Shown here piece after piece: positions 27,257 through 34,951 of a stretch of 64,000 bases of DNA. The DNA is from Bacillus massilinigeriensis. GTDB taxonomy: Bacteria; Bacillota; Bacilli; Bacillales; Cytobacillaceae. A model generated the notes under the pieces. That model made no database searches. It had not been told where the DNA came from and worked only from the letters and a program-made list of their open reading frames with translations. Each line of letters starts with the position of its first letter. The stretch's first letter is position 1. Made by a program: the position numbers and the translations under genes. Location: contig NZ_LT630004.1 of the NCBI RefSeq assembly GCF_900111815.1, positions 2,570,570 to 2,634,569 of the forward strand, read 5' to 3'.

Positions 27257-27967
27257 TTAAATTCCTCCTCCTACCAGCTCGGCAATCATGGCCGAACCGA
27301 GTATGATACTGTATAAACCGGTAACAGATCCTAAAGCAATAAATATTTGCCGCTTAAGCCTTGACTTCATGAAACCCCAGGAAATAAGAAACGTCATAAG
27401 AATAGTCGATATCAGAAGACCAACAACAAACAATACCAACTGCGCAGTTGCAGCTGCAATGCTGTCGAAGCCGCCAGCACTTGTAATCGCAGCAATCTGT
27501 GTTGGGCTTTCGACACCGATGCCGTGGATTACTCCAATGAGAAAAGCACCGATGATGCCAATCTTAAGTGGAGAAATCTTCTTCCTCCCCGAAAAACCAA
27601 ATCTTTTCGCAATGCTTGTCAGTCCATCGTACATCATCGTGAATCGGCCTTTTGGTTCAAAGCTGTTCCGATTTTTGAAGATAGAATAAATAATGAAGCC
27701 TCCCAGGAGTAACAGTGTAATCGCGACAAGCATTTCGATAGAGTTTTGAGCGCCTTTCGGCAGCCTCGCCCCTACAAATAGCGTGAGAAGCCCAATGAGG
27801 AACACGATCAATCCGTGACCCAGCGCATACATGATACCAAGAGAAATTTGCCTGCTTTTATTCCCCTCGCTTCCAACCATATCTGCAATAGCTGCCACAT
27901 GGTCACTGTCCATTCCATGCCGCGCTCCAATAAGAATAGCCAAAAAGGCGAATGACAATATTTCCAT
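27257..27967 (-). CDS. Putative nickel/cobalt transporter (NiCoT-like)
   Basis: A 236-residue membrane protein with about six helices. The first helix carries RHGMDSDHVAAI, the HX4DH signature of NiCoT permeases (HoxN, NixA), and a second conserved part is GVIHGIGVESPTQIAA. It is shorter than classical NiCoTs and resembles the UreH/HoxN-related branch. Position inside the cobalamin operon, between cbiW and cbiH, points to cobalt uptake for CbiX; substrate preference is inferred from context. Confidence 0.85.
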   Translation of the reverse strand: MEILSFAFLAILIGARHGMDSDHVAAIADMVGSEGNKSRQISLGIMYALGHGLIVFLIGLLTLFVGARLPKGAQNSIEMLVAITLLLLGGFIIYSIFKNRNSFEPKGRFTMMYDGLTSIAKRFGFSGRKKISPLKIGIIGAFLIGVIHGIGVESPTQIAAITSAGGFDSIAAATAQLVLFVVGLLISTILMTFLISWGFMKSRLKRQIFIALGSVTGLYSIILGSAMIAELVGGGI

Positions 27968-27971
27968 GTTT

Positions 27972-28352
27972 TTAGCACCCTGCCTTTACTGGTTTGTTTT
28001 TCCCCTGCTCCGACTCGCCGCTTACCTTGATAAAAGAATCTCCTTCAAATGCATATAGGACAGACTCAGGCAGCAGTTCCGCTTCTTCATGAATGCTCTG
28101 GACAAGCTTTCTGCCAAGCTCTGGTGACATCGCCTTGTACCAATTTCCTTCAGGGTATTGGATAACAATGCAGGCATCCTTGCAACGTCCATTGCACCTT
28201 GTCCTTGTCGTATGTACGGATGGATCAAGCTGAAGCTTGCTTATTTCATCACGAATTGCTGCCGTTACTTCCTCTCCTCCTTTTCTCATACAGCTCGAAC
28301 CATTGCAGATGAGAATATGGCTCTTTGTGTCGGATAGATTCCAAGTCGTCAT
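27972..28352 (-). CDS. cbiW: CbiW-type 2Fe-2S ferredoxin
   Basis: A 126-residue thioredoxin-like ferredoxin. The cluster ligands are Cys in ICNGSSCMRKGG and in RTRCNGRCKDAC. CbiW is the first protein of the Priestia megaterium cobI operon and is thought to give electrons to the corrin pathway. Here it is the first gene after the tandem riboswitches. The last residues VKAGC add an extra cysteine of unknown purpose. Start ATG behind GGAGAGGG. Confidence 0.88.
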   Translation of the reverse strand: MTTWNLSDTKSHILICNGSSCMRKGGEEVTAAIRDEISKLQLDPSVHTTRTRCNGRCKDACIVIQYPEGNWYKAMSPELGRKLVQSIHEEAELLPESVLYAFEGDSFIKVSGESEQGKNKPVKAGC

Positions 28353-28372
28353 GTTTCCCTCTCCTTTTTAAA

Positions 28373-28410
28373 AAAATAAAAAGCGCTCCCAACCGATGGA
28401 TGGAAGCGTT
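28373..28410 (-). terminator. Terminator of the gene-proximal cobalamin riboswitch
   Basis: Minus strand CGCTTCCATCC pairs with GGTTGGGAGCG (one mismatch, one G-U) and is followed by CTTTTTATTTTTTT. It lies between the riboswitch and the cbiW start. Confidence 0.85.
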
Positions 28411-28498
28411 AAAAAAGGACAACTCTCCGGCAATTAAAAAACGCCAAAAAAATTGTACTTCTGCTGCCTATGACCCGTAGGAGTGAAGAAGAATAGCA

Positions 28499-28662
28499 TT
28501 GGCAGGTCTCCTGACTTAGGTTCATTGCATTGCTGCGTCTTCCCGGAATATCCAGTGACATGCTGCAGCAAAACTCCCCTTTACAGTGGCGGGACCATGC
28601 CGGATTTTCACCGGACTTCCCTTTTAAGCGCAGCAAATGATTGCTGCACACCTATGCTATGG
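28499..28662 (-). promoter_or_regulatory. Cobalamin riboswitch, gene-proximal copy
   Basis: Minus strand holds in order: AGGTGTGCAGC, GGGAAGTCCGGTGAAAATCC, the B12 box part CCCGCCACTGT, GTCACTGG, CCGGGAAGAC and the closing GTCAGGAGACCTGCC. This is a complete canonical cobalamin aptamer. Binding of adenosylcobalamin is expected to favour the following terminator. Confidence 0.95.
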
Positions 28663-28675
28663 TAATATTCTCTTT

Positions 28676-28715
28676 TAAAAAACGAAGAAGCCCTGACCTT
28701 CATTAGGCCAGGGCA
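28676..28715 (-). terminator. Terminator of the distal cobalamin riboswitch
   Basis: Minus strand GCCCTGGCC pairs with GGTCAGGGC and is followed by TTCTTCGTTTTTT. It lies between the two aptamers. Confidence 0.8.
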
Positions 28716-28793
28716 TGACAGTTCATTCCAGCGGAATCACCGCAGAGCGTACTATCATCCTTCCCTCCGAAGAAATGAAAGAAATTGTTTAAA

Positions 28794-28951
28794 AGCAGGT
28801 CTCCTGGCTTTTGCTTCGTCCTACTATTGCCCCCTTACCGGTATGTTCGGCGAGTATTTCGGCAATTTCGTCAGCAATTACAGTAGCGGGGGCTGCACCG
28901 GAGTTTAACCGGTTTCCCTATTATCCCGGTATTCTATCAACCGGGCACTCT
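28794..28951 (-). promoter_or_regulatory. Cobalamin riboswitch, distal copy
   Basis: Minus strand holds GTGCCCGG, AGGGAAACCGGTTAAACTCC, the B12 box GCCCCCGCTACTGT, TGCTGACGAA and the closing GCCAGGAGACCTGC. The region between the B12 box and the end is shorter than in the proximal copy, so the two are not recent duplicates. Confidence 0.92.
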
Positions 28952-29224
28952 TAAACTCTTATTTACTTATTATCATTTAACTGAAAAATCCTAATTTATA
29001 CAAGTATTGATTTTATCAATATTGTATGTTATCAAAATATAGCTGAAAATGTCGATTGACAGGGAATTTCCCAATCACTGGTCTGCTCGGTCTGCGGGAA
29101 ACGTTACGTACACCTTTGCTTCTTTTCCAAGTGGTGTTCTACCCTTTGTTGTCCCTTATTTGAGATGAATAGAATTTTTGCATAAAAAAGGGACTATTTG
29201 AGAATTTTTCATAAAAGCATTTGT
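28952..29224. other. Upstream region of the cobalamin operon
   Basis: AT-rich, presumably holds the minus-strand promoter of the operon; several TTGATA/TATAAA-like elements exist near 28995-29030 and none is clearly best. Nothing else recognised. Confidence 0.4.
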
Positions 29225-30847
29225 TCACAATCTTTTTTCCTTGGCATAATTGTAGCCACCCTCGTACAAACTAACCTTTCCAGATTCAATCCAGTATATT
29301 TTCTGGAATAACTTATTGAGAAAATAGCGATCATGGGAAACCGCTAGAATAGTGCCATTATAATCATCGAGCGCTTCCTCCAGCACTTCCCTTGATTCAA
29401 TGTCAAGGTGGTTCGTCGGCTCATCGAGTATCAGCACATTGATATCCTGGTACATCAGCTGAGCTAACCGCAGCCTCATCCGCTCTCCCCCGCTCAGCTT
29501 GGAGACCTTCCGATAGACAGTATGGCCATAAAATAAGAATCTTGCGAGGATCTGCCTTGCCTCTCCTTCTGTCACGATTACTTCATTGCGAAAAGCTTCT
29601 ATTACTGTTTCATGTTCCTCTTGTGAAAAAAGATGCTGTGACAAATAGCCAATCTTCACATTGCTCCCTACTTTTACTTCTCCGCTATCTGGCTGTAATT
29701 GGCGAAGGATCATCTTCAGCAAAGTGGATTTTCCCGTGCCATTCTCCCCAACGATTGCTGCACGCTGCTGGAAAGTCAAATGGAGATGAACATTTTGAAA
29801 CAGCTGCTTTCCCTCAAATTTTTTCGATACATCTTTCAGAAAAATGACGTCTCTTCCGCTTCGATCGGAGGCAGACATCTCGAGGTTCATTTTCTTTCGG
29901 TTCAATGCTGGACGATTCAATTTTTCCATTCTCTCCAATGCTCTTTCCATATTCCTAGCGCGCTTATGGAGCCCCTCATTTGGAGGGTTCGCTCTGTTAG
30001 CCCATTCCCTCAAACGCTTGATAGCTTCTTTCATTTTCTTTATCTTCTTTTGCTGCTCTTCGTAGGCGTGAAACTCCCTCAACAGTCGTTCTTCCTTCTC
30101 CTTCACAAATCCCGAGTAGTTGGTGTTATAACAATGACATTCGCCATCCTCCAAATCAATGATTCTTGTTGCTACTTCATCGAGAAAATAACGGTCATGC
30201 GAAATGACAATGACGGTCCCGGGGTATTCCTTCAGAAAGCCCCCCAGCCATTCGACTGCCAGTAAGTCTAAATGGTTCGTCGGCTCATCCAACAGCAAAA
30301 AATCGGGATTTTTTAAAAGGTTTAATGCTAAGCATATCTTTGTCTTTTCGCCGCCGCTCAATATGGAGAACTGTTTTGCCAATAAATCTTCAATGTTCAA
30401 GCCTTTCGCAATTTTTTTGATATTCGCTTCCGTTTCATATCCGCCATTATAAATAAAAAACTCTTGGAGACTTCCGTATTCATCCATTAACTTCTGAAGC
30501 CTTTCTTCATTCTTTTCCAAGCCCATCTCGGCTTCCAGCTTTCTCATTTTATCTTCCACTTGCTGGAGCTCGGTGAAAGCTGTTTTCAGTACGTCGTTTG
30601 CCGTTAAAGCATCATTAAAATTTGGGATTTGCGCCAGATATCCTATTTTGCAATTCTTCTTCCAGGAAATTTGTCCGCCATCTGGTGCTTCTTCTCCTGC
30701 CAATAATCGAAGAAGCGTCGTCTTGCCGCTGCCATTCCGGCCAACGAGGCCAACGCGCTCTTTCTCCATAATTTCAAATGATATATTTTCAAAAATAATG
30801 CTTCCGCCATACATCTTTTTTAGCGAGTTTACACTGCATGCAATCAT
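29225..30847 (-). CDS. ABC-F ATPase, probable ribosome-protection antibiotic resistance protein
   Basis: A 540-residue protein with two ABC domains and no membrane part. First domain: GRNGSGKTTLL, LSGGEKTKICLAL, DEPTNHLDLL. Second: GENGTGKSTLL, LSGGERMRLRLAQ, DEPTNHLDIE. The linker contains a basic segment with WANRANPPNEGLHKRARN. Housekeeping ABC-F members are usually longer; this length and the leader-peptide attenuator in front fit the antibiotic-resistance class (VmlR, Lsa, Msr types) that removes drugs from the ribosome exit site. Which drug cannot be read. AAGGAGG precedes the start. Confidence 0.85.
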   Translation of the reverse strand: MIACSVNSLKKMYGGSIIFENISFEIMEKERVGLVGRNGSGKTTLLRLLAGEEAPDGGQISWKKNCKIGYLAQIPNFNDALTANDVLKTAFTELQQVEDKMRKLEAEMGLEKNEERLQKLMDEYGSLQEFFIYNGGYETEANIKKIAKGLNIEDLLAKQFSILSGGEKTKICLALNLLKNPDFLLLDEPTNHLDLLAVEWLGGFLKEYPGTVIVISHDRYFLDEVATRIIDLEDGECHCYNTNYSGFVKEKEERLLREFHAYEEQQKKIKKMKEAIKRLREWANRANPPNEGLHKRARNMERALERMEKLNRPALNRKKMNLEMSASDRSGRDVIFLKDVSKKFEGKQLFQNVHLHLTFQQRAAIVGENGTGKSTLLKMILRQLQPDSGEVKVGSNVKIGYLSQHLFSQEEHETVIEAFRNEVIVTEGEARQILARFLFYGHTVYRKVSKLSGGERMRLRLAQLMYQDINVLILDEPTNHLDIESREVLEEALDDYNGTILAVSHDRYFLNKLFQKIYWIESGKVSLYEGGYNYAKEKRL

Positions 30848-30867
30848 GTCTAGTCCTCCTTAAAATA

Positions 30868-30908
30868 TAAAAAAGCCAAAGGGAATACAGCACTCCCTTT
30901 GGCTTTTG
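30868..30908 (-). terminator. Second (gene-proximal) attenuator terminator
   Basis: Minus strand AAAAGCCAAAGGGA pairs with TCCCTTTGGCTTTT, a 14-pair stem ending in T-rich sequence, just before the ABC-F ribosome binding site. A terminator here, upstream of the gene, indicates attenuation. Confidence 0.85.
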
Positions 30909-30925
30909 ATACTAACGGATGGCAT

Positions 30926-30957
30926 AAAAAAAGAAGAGCATGAAAAGCTCCTCTTCA
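30926..30957 (-). terminator. First attenuator terminator
   Basis: Minus strand GAAGAGGAGC pairs with GCTCTTC (one bulged G) and is followed by T7. It lies 33 bases after the leader stop. Confidence 0.8.
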
Positions 30958-30989
30958 CCGTCCATATATATTGTGGGTAAGAGATGTTT

Positions 30990-31127
30990 TCACCGTTTTA
31001 GATTTGCTATGAAGTTGTTAAAAAAGGGCACACGTATCCCGTTAACAACTGCAACAGCAAATTTCGCACGGCAAAAATACAGAAAATCATTCCAATAGCC
31101 GCACGCTAAAACAGGTTGATGAAACAT
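30990..31127 (-). CDS. Leader peptide (45 codons) of the ABC-F gene
   Basis: An uninterrupted 45-codon frame from ATG at 31127 to TGA at 30990, with GGAGGTGGGAAGG immediately ahead, a very strong ribosome binding site. The peptide begins MFHQPVLACGYWNDF, is rich in aromatic and hydrophobic residues and ends FIANLKR. It is followed by two terminators and then the ABC-F gene. Ribosome stalling on such leaders by antibiotics is the known way to switch on many ABC-F genes. I do not recognise the peptide itself. Confidence 0.7.
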   Translation of the reverse strand: MFHQPVLACGYWNDFLYFCRAKFAVAVVNGIRVPFFNNFIANLKR

Positions 31128-31355
31128 CCTTCCCACCTCCGTTCTTCAATAGATTACTTTATATTTTATAGAACCCTGCTTTATTTTTCAAGTATTTTGA
31201 ATGTTTATATCATTTCTCTGAAGTCAATGCTCATCCACACCACCTATAATTTCCTCTTTATCTTATAAATTAGTTCTATAACAAATTCACTTCTTCACAA
31301 TTTATAATAAGGATGGCGCCAGACACTACACTATGATAAAGGCAGGTCTAACGGC

Positions 31356-32516
31356 ATGAATCAATTTGGAACAGTATCAAGCACGAAAAAGGCTGCGAGC
31401 ATCGCTCTTGCACTGACATTATTGGTACCAGGACTCGCCGGCTGCAATTCGGCAACTGCGTCTAAGAAACAGGAACCGGAAAAAGTGGAGAAGGTGGCAA
31501 CGAAAACAGCCGCGGCAACGGAGAATAAAGCTTTGCCTAATGTGAAGATACTTGCAACTGGTGGAACGATTGCCGGGGCAGCGAAGTCTGAGTCTGAAAC
31601 AACAGGCTACAAAGCGGGTGTCGTCGGAGTAGATCAGCTTGTGGAAGCTGTTCCCGAACTAAAGGACCTTGCTAATATAAGTGGAGAACAAGTATGTAAG
31701 ATTGACAGTTCTGCCATGACAAATGAGATTCTGTTGAAGCTAGCGAAGGAAGTGGACAAGCAGCTTAAAGATCCAGGTGTTGATGGAATTGTCATTACTC
31801 ACGGTACTGATACGCTTGAAGAAACAGCCTATTTCCTAAATCTAGTCATTAAAAGTGAAAAGCCTGTCGTAGTAGTTGGCTCGATGAGACCATCAACTGC
31901 TCTAAGCGCGGACGGTCCATTGAACCTATATAACGCTGTCGCAATTGCGGCCAGCAAGGAGTCCAAAGGGAAAGGCGTTCTCGTAGCATTAAATGATAAA
32001 ATTGGATCGGCCCGCGATACAACAAAAACCAATACAACGAGGGTTGATACATTTGGCTCACAGGACTTTGGCTATCTCGGCCTTGTCCAAGGCGGAAAGC
32101 CATACTTCTATAATCTATCCGCAAGAAAACACACTACCAATACAGAGTTTAATGTAAACGACATAAAAGAACTGCCGCGCGTGGACATTGTCTATGCGCA
32201 TGGAAACGACAGCAGATCCATGGTCGATGCTGCAGTAGAGGCAGGAGCGAAAGCAATCATCCATGCTGGTACTGGCAACGGAAGCGTCTATCCTGAAACT
32301 CTTGAAGGGCTAATCGATGCCCAGAAAAAAGGCATTGTGATTGTCCGCGATTCGAAGGTTGGCAGCGGGATGGTCACGCACGAAGACATCGATGACAAGA
32401 ACCACTTCGTCTCTTCTGACACGCTGAATCCTGTCAAAGCAAGAGTGCTAACGATGATCGCCCTATCCAAAACAAGCGACCCAGCTAAGATTCAGGAAAT
32501 GTTCAACCAATACTAA
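31356..32516 (+). CDS. ansZ: Type II L-asparaginase, lipoprotein
   Basis: A 386-residue exported asparaginase that releases ammonia from asparagine outside the cell. The lipobox LAGC places the lipid-bearing cysteine at residue 30, followed by a Lys/Glu/Ala-rich linker. Active-site motifs ILATGGTIAGA (first Thr nucleophile) and THGTDTLEETAYF (second Thr, Asp) are intact, with VGSMRPSTALSADGP. It matches B. subtilis AnsZ in layout and length. Monocistronic; a TATAAT lies at 31303-31308 without a clear -35. Terminator directly downstream. Confidence 0.93.
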   Translation: MNQFGTVSSTKKAASIALALTLLVPGLAGCNSATASKKQEPEKVEKVATKTAAATENKALPNVKILATGGTIAGAAKSESETTGYKAGVVGVDQLVEAVPELKDLANISGEQVCKIDSSAMTNEILLKLAKEVDKQLKDPGVDGIVITHGTDTLEETAYFLNLVIKSEKPVVVVGSMRPSTALSADGPLNLYNAVAIAASKESKGKGVLVALNDKIGSARDTTKTNTTRVDTFGSQDFGYLGLVQGGKPYFYNLSARKHTTNTEFNVNDIKELPRVDIVYAHGNDSRSMVDAAVEAGAKAIIHAGTGNGSVYPETLEGLIDAQKKGIVIVRDSKVGSGMVTHEDIDDKNHFVSSDTLNPVKARVLTMIALSKTSDPAKIQEMFNQY

Positions 32517-32521
32517 AATAA

Positions 32522-32557
32522 AATGCTAGGGCAAAAGTATTTGCCCTGGCATTTTCA
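32522..32557 (+). terminator. Terminator of ansZ
   Basis: ATGCTAGGGCAAA pairs with TTTGCCCTGGCAT and is followed by TTTTCATTTT. Confidence 0.85.
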
Positions 32558-32649
32558 TTTTAAAAACTGTGAAACTAGCTGTCACTTAAAAGCTTACAGC
32601 CCAAGCTCCAAACTGAAATAGCTTATACTTTTTATTAAAATGTATCCTT

Positions 32650-33834
32650 TTACACTACTTTTCTCATCTTCCATAGAAAATACAAAACGGGAGAAATTAA
32701 TATCGCAGAAGCAGCAATACCTCCGTTAACCGAGGTATAAAGTGCAATCATTCCTACAAGAGGGCCTCCCGCAACCTGCCCAAACGCATCCAGCTGCCCA
32801 AACATTGAAAGTGCAGTAGCCCTACCTTGTGATTGTAACCGCTCATTTGTCATCACGCTCACCAAAGGATAATTAACTGTCCGAAGCGAGGCAATTGTCC
32901 AATATAATAATACTGCTATCATGAAGTTATCAGTATATGCGAAAATCAGCATCGCAACGGATAACATACCATTTAGCACGAATAAAATGGTTGCAAAGCC
33001 TGTTTTCACATACACTTCCACAACTTTCAGCATAGCTAAATTTAATAGAAATGCGACCGCATAAAAAGCTCCAAACCAGTAAACGGTGTCTTCCTCCGCC
33101 AAGCTGTAGCCTTCAATGAAATGTGCTCCCCATAACCGATCGAAACCTTCACTAGCAAGCCCCCATAATAATGTGATAACTGCAATTCCAACCAGTACTG
33201 AATTCCCTTTTATTTGAGATAAGCCACCCTTAATTGCCAGCGACATCTGCTGAAGATTAGAAGTATCTTCACGAGCAATAGTGACGAATTTCGTTTCAGG
33301 CATAGTCCAATGTGTAAGAATTGCTAATACCACTAAAAATCCGCCAGCAATTATAATCGTCCATTGTACTGAAAAAATCGCAGCTATAAGCACACTGACA
33401 ATAATTCCGGTAAATCTGCCTAGCGAATTATATTGTGCCCCTTTAAGGAATACTTGGTCTAGTTCTTTATTCTCTAGCTCGTCCGCAACCCATGCCTGTT
33501 CTGCACCACTTATAAATGTCCACCCTATTCCCCACAGGGCTGCAGCGGCAGCGATTGCCCAAAAATCCGGAACAATCCCTTCTAATAAATGAGCCGCTCC
33601 TAAAACAAATGTACCGATGACCAATGACTTTTTTCTCCCAAAATAGTCGGCCACCAATCCTGTTGGCGTTTCAAATATTAATATCGAGAGTTCCATAATG
33701 GTCCCAACCAAAACAAGCTGTAAAGGATTTAGCCCTGCCTGAGAAACGTAATAAATTGCATTCAGAGTGAACACCATTTGGATGATGAACTCACGTGAAC
33801 TAGTTATACCATAGTATAGATTTTTAATACTCAA
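32650..33834 (-). CDS. MFS transporter
   Basis: A 394-residue major facilitator with about 12 membrane helices. Between helices 2 and 3 it has GLVADYFGRKKS, the MFS loop motif. The start is taken as TTG at 33834 since CGGAGGG stands eight bases ahead and the protein then begins LSIKNLYYG; a longer frame to 33942 only translates the leader region. The substrate is unknown; multidrug export is a guess from the family and from the leader peptide upstream. No partner gene on its strand close enough for an operon. Confidence 0.85.
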   Translation of the reverse strand: MSIKNLYYGITSSREFIIQMVFTLNAIYYVSQAGLNPLQLVLVGTIMELSILIFETPTGLVADYFGRKKSLVIGTFVLGAAHLLEGIVPDFWAIAAAAALWGIGWTFISGAEQAWVADELENKELDQVFLKGAQYNSLGRFTGIIVSVLIAAIFSVQWTIIIAGGFLVVLAILTHWTMPETKFVTIAREDTSNLQQMSLAIKGGLSQIKGNSVLVGIAVITLLWGLASEGFDRLWGAHFIEGYSLAEEDTVYWFGAFYAVAFLLNLAMLKVVEVYVKTGFATILFVLNGMLSVAMLIFAYTDNFMIAVLLYWTIASLRTVNYPLVSVMTNERLQSQGRATALSMFGQLDAFGQVAGGPLVGMIALYTSVNGGIAASAILISPVLYFLWKMRKVV

Positions 33835-33901
33835 TTCATTGCCCTCCGATTTTTTTAGAGATTCCAATGCGGAACTCAAACCGGAGAATAAGTTTTTATC
33901 A

Positions 33902-33964
33902 CTAGATTGCCAACATACCCTCCGATTTGGTTGTGAAAGCAATTGTTGTGACTGTCATATTCAT
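33902..33964 (-). CDS. Possible leader peptide (20 codons) of the MFS gene
   Basis: A 20-codon frame starting MNMTVTTIAF and ending GMLAI, with AAGGAG about five bases before the ATG. Its end overlaps a copy of AAATCGGAGGG, repeated at the MFS ribosome binding site. A CTCCG segment between them (complement of 33882-33886) can pair with either site. This is the layout of translation attenuators such as that of tet(L) or cat genes. Confidence 0.5.
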   Translation of the reverse strand: MNMTVTTIAFTTKSEGMLAI

Positions 33965-34040
33965 CTCTCCTTTTTTCTTATTAAGTTTATTATAATCTAT
34001 ATTTTTGAATTATCCCATTATTATGGATATTATCAGGGTT

Positions 34041-34913
34041 TCATTTTGCAAAAGAAAGACTATCAAAAAAATCGAGAAAAGGAGATATGTTTGCTCCTTT
34101 TAAATGAACAAGGGATATTTTCATATTCCAGTGAAATCCAGGGCGGAGCGAAATCGCAGAAAGCTCCCCGCTCTCAAGTTCCTTTTTCACACAGTGTTTC
34201 GGCAAAAAGCTGATGCCAACTCCGTTCTTTACAAATGCCTTCGCCGCTTCCATGCTATCCACTTCCATTGCAATCATCGGCTCAACAAACTCGGATTGAA
34301 ATAACTTCTTTATAACAAGCAAATCCATGGAATCATATCCAAAGTAAATAATAGGATAGCGAGCGGCTTCTCTTATGGTCACCGTTCTTCCTGAAAGAGG
34401 GTGACCGGATGAGACCACTGGTACAATAGGGTCCTCTTTCAAGAGATGACACTCTATTTCGGGATGAGCGATAGAGCGTATAATAGCAAAATCCACTTCC
34501 TTATTCAGCAACTTGTTTAGTATGTCTTTGGAATGTCCCGTCTTCATTTGGATGTGGACTTTCGGAAATTCACGAATAAACTTGGGGAAGAATTCTGGCA
34601 CTAAACAGGTGGCAATGGAAGTAGCGCATCCTATCCTGACAGTCTGATGCTCCATTGCCGGCTGCTCCATCCTTGATTTCGCTTCTTGAAAGGAAAGCAG
34701 GATATTTTGTGCATACGGCAAGAACTCCTTCCCCTTTTCCGTCAAGGTAATCGACTTTCCTTCCCGATAGAACAGCTTTGTATTCATTTGAGTCTCCAGT
34801 GTATGGATCCGTGCCGTCACGGACGGCTGTGTCAGAAACAAAGCCTCCGCCGCTTTATTAAAGCTCCCGAAATGGACAGCATATACAAACGCCTCCAGGT
34901 TGTGCAGATTCAT
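34041..34913 (-). CDS. LysR-family transcription regulator
   Basis: A 290-residue regulator: winged HTH at about 1-60 (FGSFNKAAEALFLTQPSVTARI) and a periplasmic-binding-like effector domain from about 85 (VRIGCATSIATCLVPEFF). The ATG at 34913 is chosen since GAGGGG lies six bases ahead and the protein starts MNLHNLEAF as LysR proteins do; a GTG 30 bases upstream is possible. It is placed after the sensor kinase and before the MFS gene on the same strand; no divergent target is present, so the controlled gene is unclear. Confidence 0.9.
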   Translation of the reverse strand: MNLHNLEAFVYAVHFGSFNKAAEALFLTQPSVTARIHTLETQMNTKLFYREGKSITLTEKGKEFLPYAQNILLSFQEAKSRMEQPAMEHQTVRIGCATSIATCLVPEFFPKFIREFPKVHIQMKTGHSKDILNKLLNKEVDFAIIRSIAHPEIECHLLKEDPIVPVVSSGHPLSGRTVTIREAARYPIIYFGYDSMDLLVIKKLFQSEFVEPMIAMEVDSMEAAKAFVKNGVGISFLPKHCVKKELESGELSAISLRPGFHWNMKISLVHLKGANISPFLDFFDSLSFAK

Positions 34914-34951
34914 CCCGCACCCCTCACTCTCCTTCAATATCACTCCTAATT

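Noticed and set aside
28409-28651. 80-codon frame within the proximal riboswitch
   Set aside because: It is an accidental frame in a conserved RNA element.
33835-33942. N-terminal extension of the MFS protein
   Set aside because: The extension lacks membrane character, overlaps a small leader frame, and a better start with CGGAGGG lies at 33834.
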